Shown here piece after piece: positions 52,563-52,582 of a stretch of 52,582 nucleotides of DNA. The position numbers and the translations under genes are program-made. Source of the stretch: UBA3263 sp964508865 (GTDB lineage Bacteria > Bacteroidota > Bacteroidia > Bacteroidales > Muribaculaceae); assembly GCA_964508865.1 (NCBI GenBank), contig CAZDVP010000003.1:1-52582 (forward strand), given 5' to 3'. How positions within the stretch are numbered: position 1 is the first letter of the stretch; every line of letters begins with the position of its first letter. The notes beneath the pieces are model-generated. The model did not search any database. It saw only the letters and a list, made by a program, of their open reading frames with translations, and had not been told where the DNA came from.

Positions 52563-52582
52563 TTAGTAGCGGTCGCGGTAGT
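52563..52582 (-). CDS. possible 3' end of a further minus-strand gene
   Basis: Reading from the window edge gives Tyr-Arg-Asp-Arg-Tyr and then TAA (52565-52563). Too short to identify; it may be chance. Confidence 0.25.

Overview
The window looks like chromosomal DNA from a GC-rich (by eye, not calculated) member of the Bacteroidales, probably Muribaculaceae- or Prevotella-like. The evidence is the Bacteroidetes promoter signature (TTTG, about 20 bp, TAnnTTTG) at a dozen places, start codons without Shine-Dalgarno sites, secreted proteins ending in a short D-L-x-G-R-R-V / G-x-Y-I tail, a Bacteroidetes-type PPi-dependent phosphofructokinase, and the local order nadK / pdxJ / exbB-exbD-tonB. 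The family-level placement is inference. No rRNA, CRISPR array, insertion sequence or prophage was seen.

Layout. 1-1811: end of a dTDP-rhamnose cluster (partial rfbA, rfbC, rfbB), followed by an LrgA/LrgB-type membrane pair (1813-2875). 2885-12749, minus strand: a tightly packed run of a Na/phosphate symporter, three tandem secreted C10 (streptopain-like) cysteine proteases and a nucleoside-diphosphate-sugar epimerase. 12855-17928: a flavodoxin-fold reductase and a very large secreted multidomain protein. 18042-23238: a coiled-coil protein with a sliding-clamp-like tail, a DPP IV peptidase, MiaA and a DUF4421 protein, apparently one operon. 23376-24716: an AAA/DUF4143 ATPase behind two CRP-like palindromes. 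24781-26430: PPi-phosphofructokinase.

26527-30143 is a patchwork. Two decayed genes (a TlpA-like thioredoxin protein and a TrmN6-like methyltransferase) have intact paralogues at 40272-41966 and 42448-43119. Between them lie a DUF4160/DUF2442 pair and an XRE regulator with a membrane protein, both more AT-rich than the surroundings. 30252-39528 is mostly housekeeping: tRNA-Asp, nadK, a truncated ACT-domain protein, pdxJ, exbB/exbD/tonB, a Kef-type antiporter, a GlmU-like enzyme, ruvA and an Old Yellow Enzyme homologue. 39525-43817 holds an SDR, the intact TlpA-like gene, bL31B, trmN6 and a CPBP protease.

The most novel part is 43899-51147: six same-strand genes, all with export signals. They encode a propeller-like putative lipoprotein with an OmpA-like tail, a TPR-caspase with an intact His/Cys dyad, two paralogous small barrel-like proteins sharing one N-terminal domain, an LPP20-like protein and a DUF4384-like protein. 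I read this as a candidate periplasmic caspase system. It also has an 8-G tract at the expected -33 position of its promoter and a perfect 16-bp hairpin inside the signal-peptide region of its last gene. A minus-strand porin (51172-52461) closes the window.
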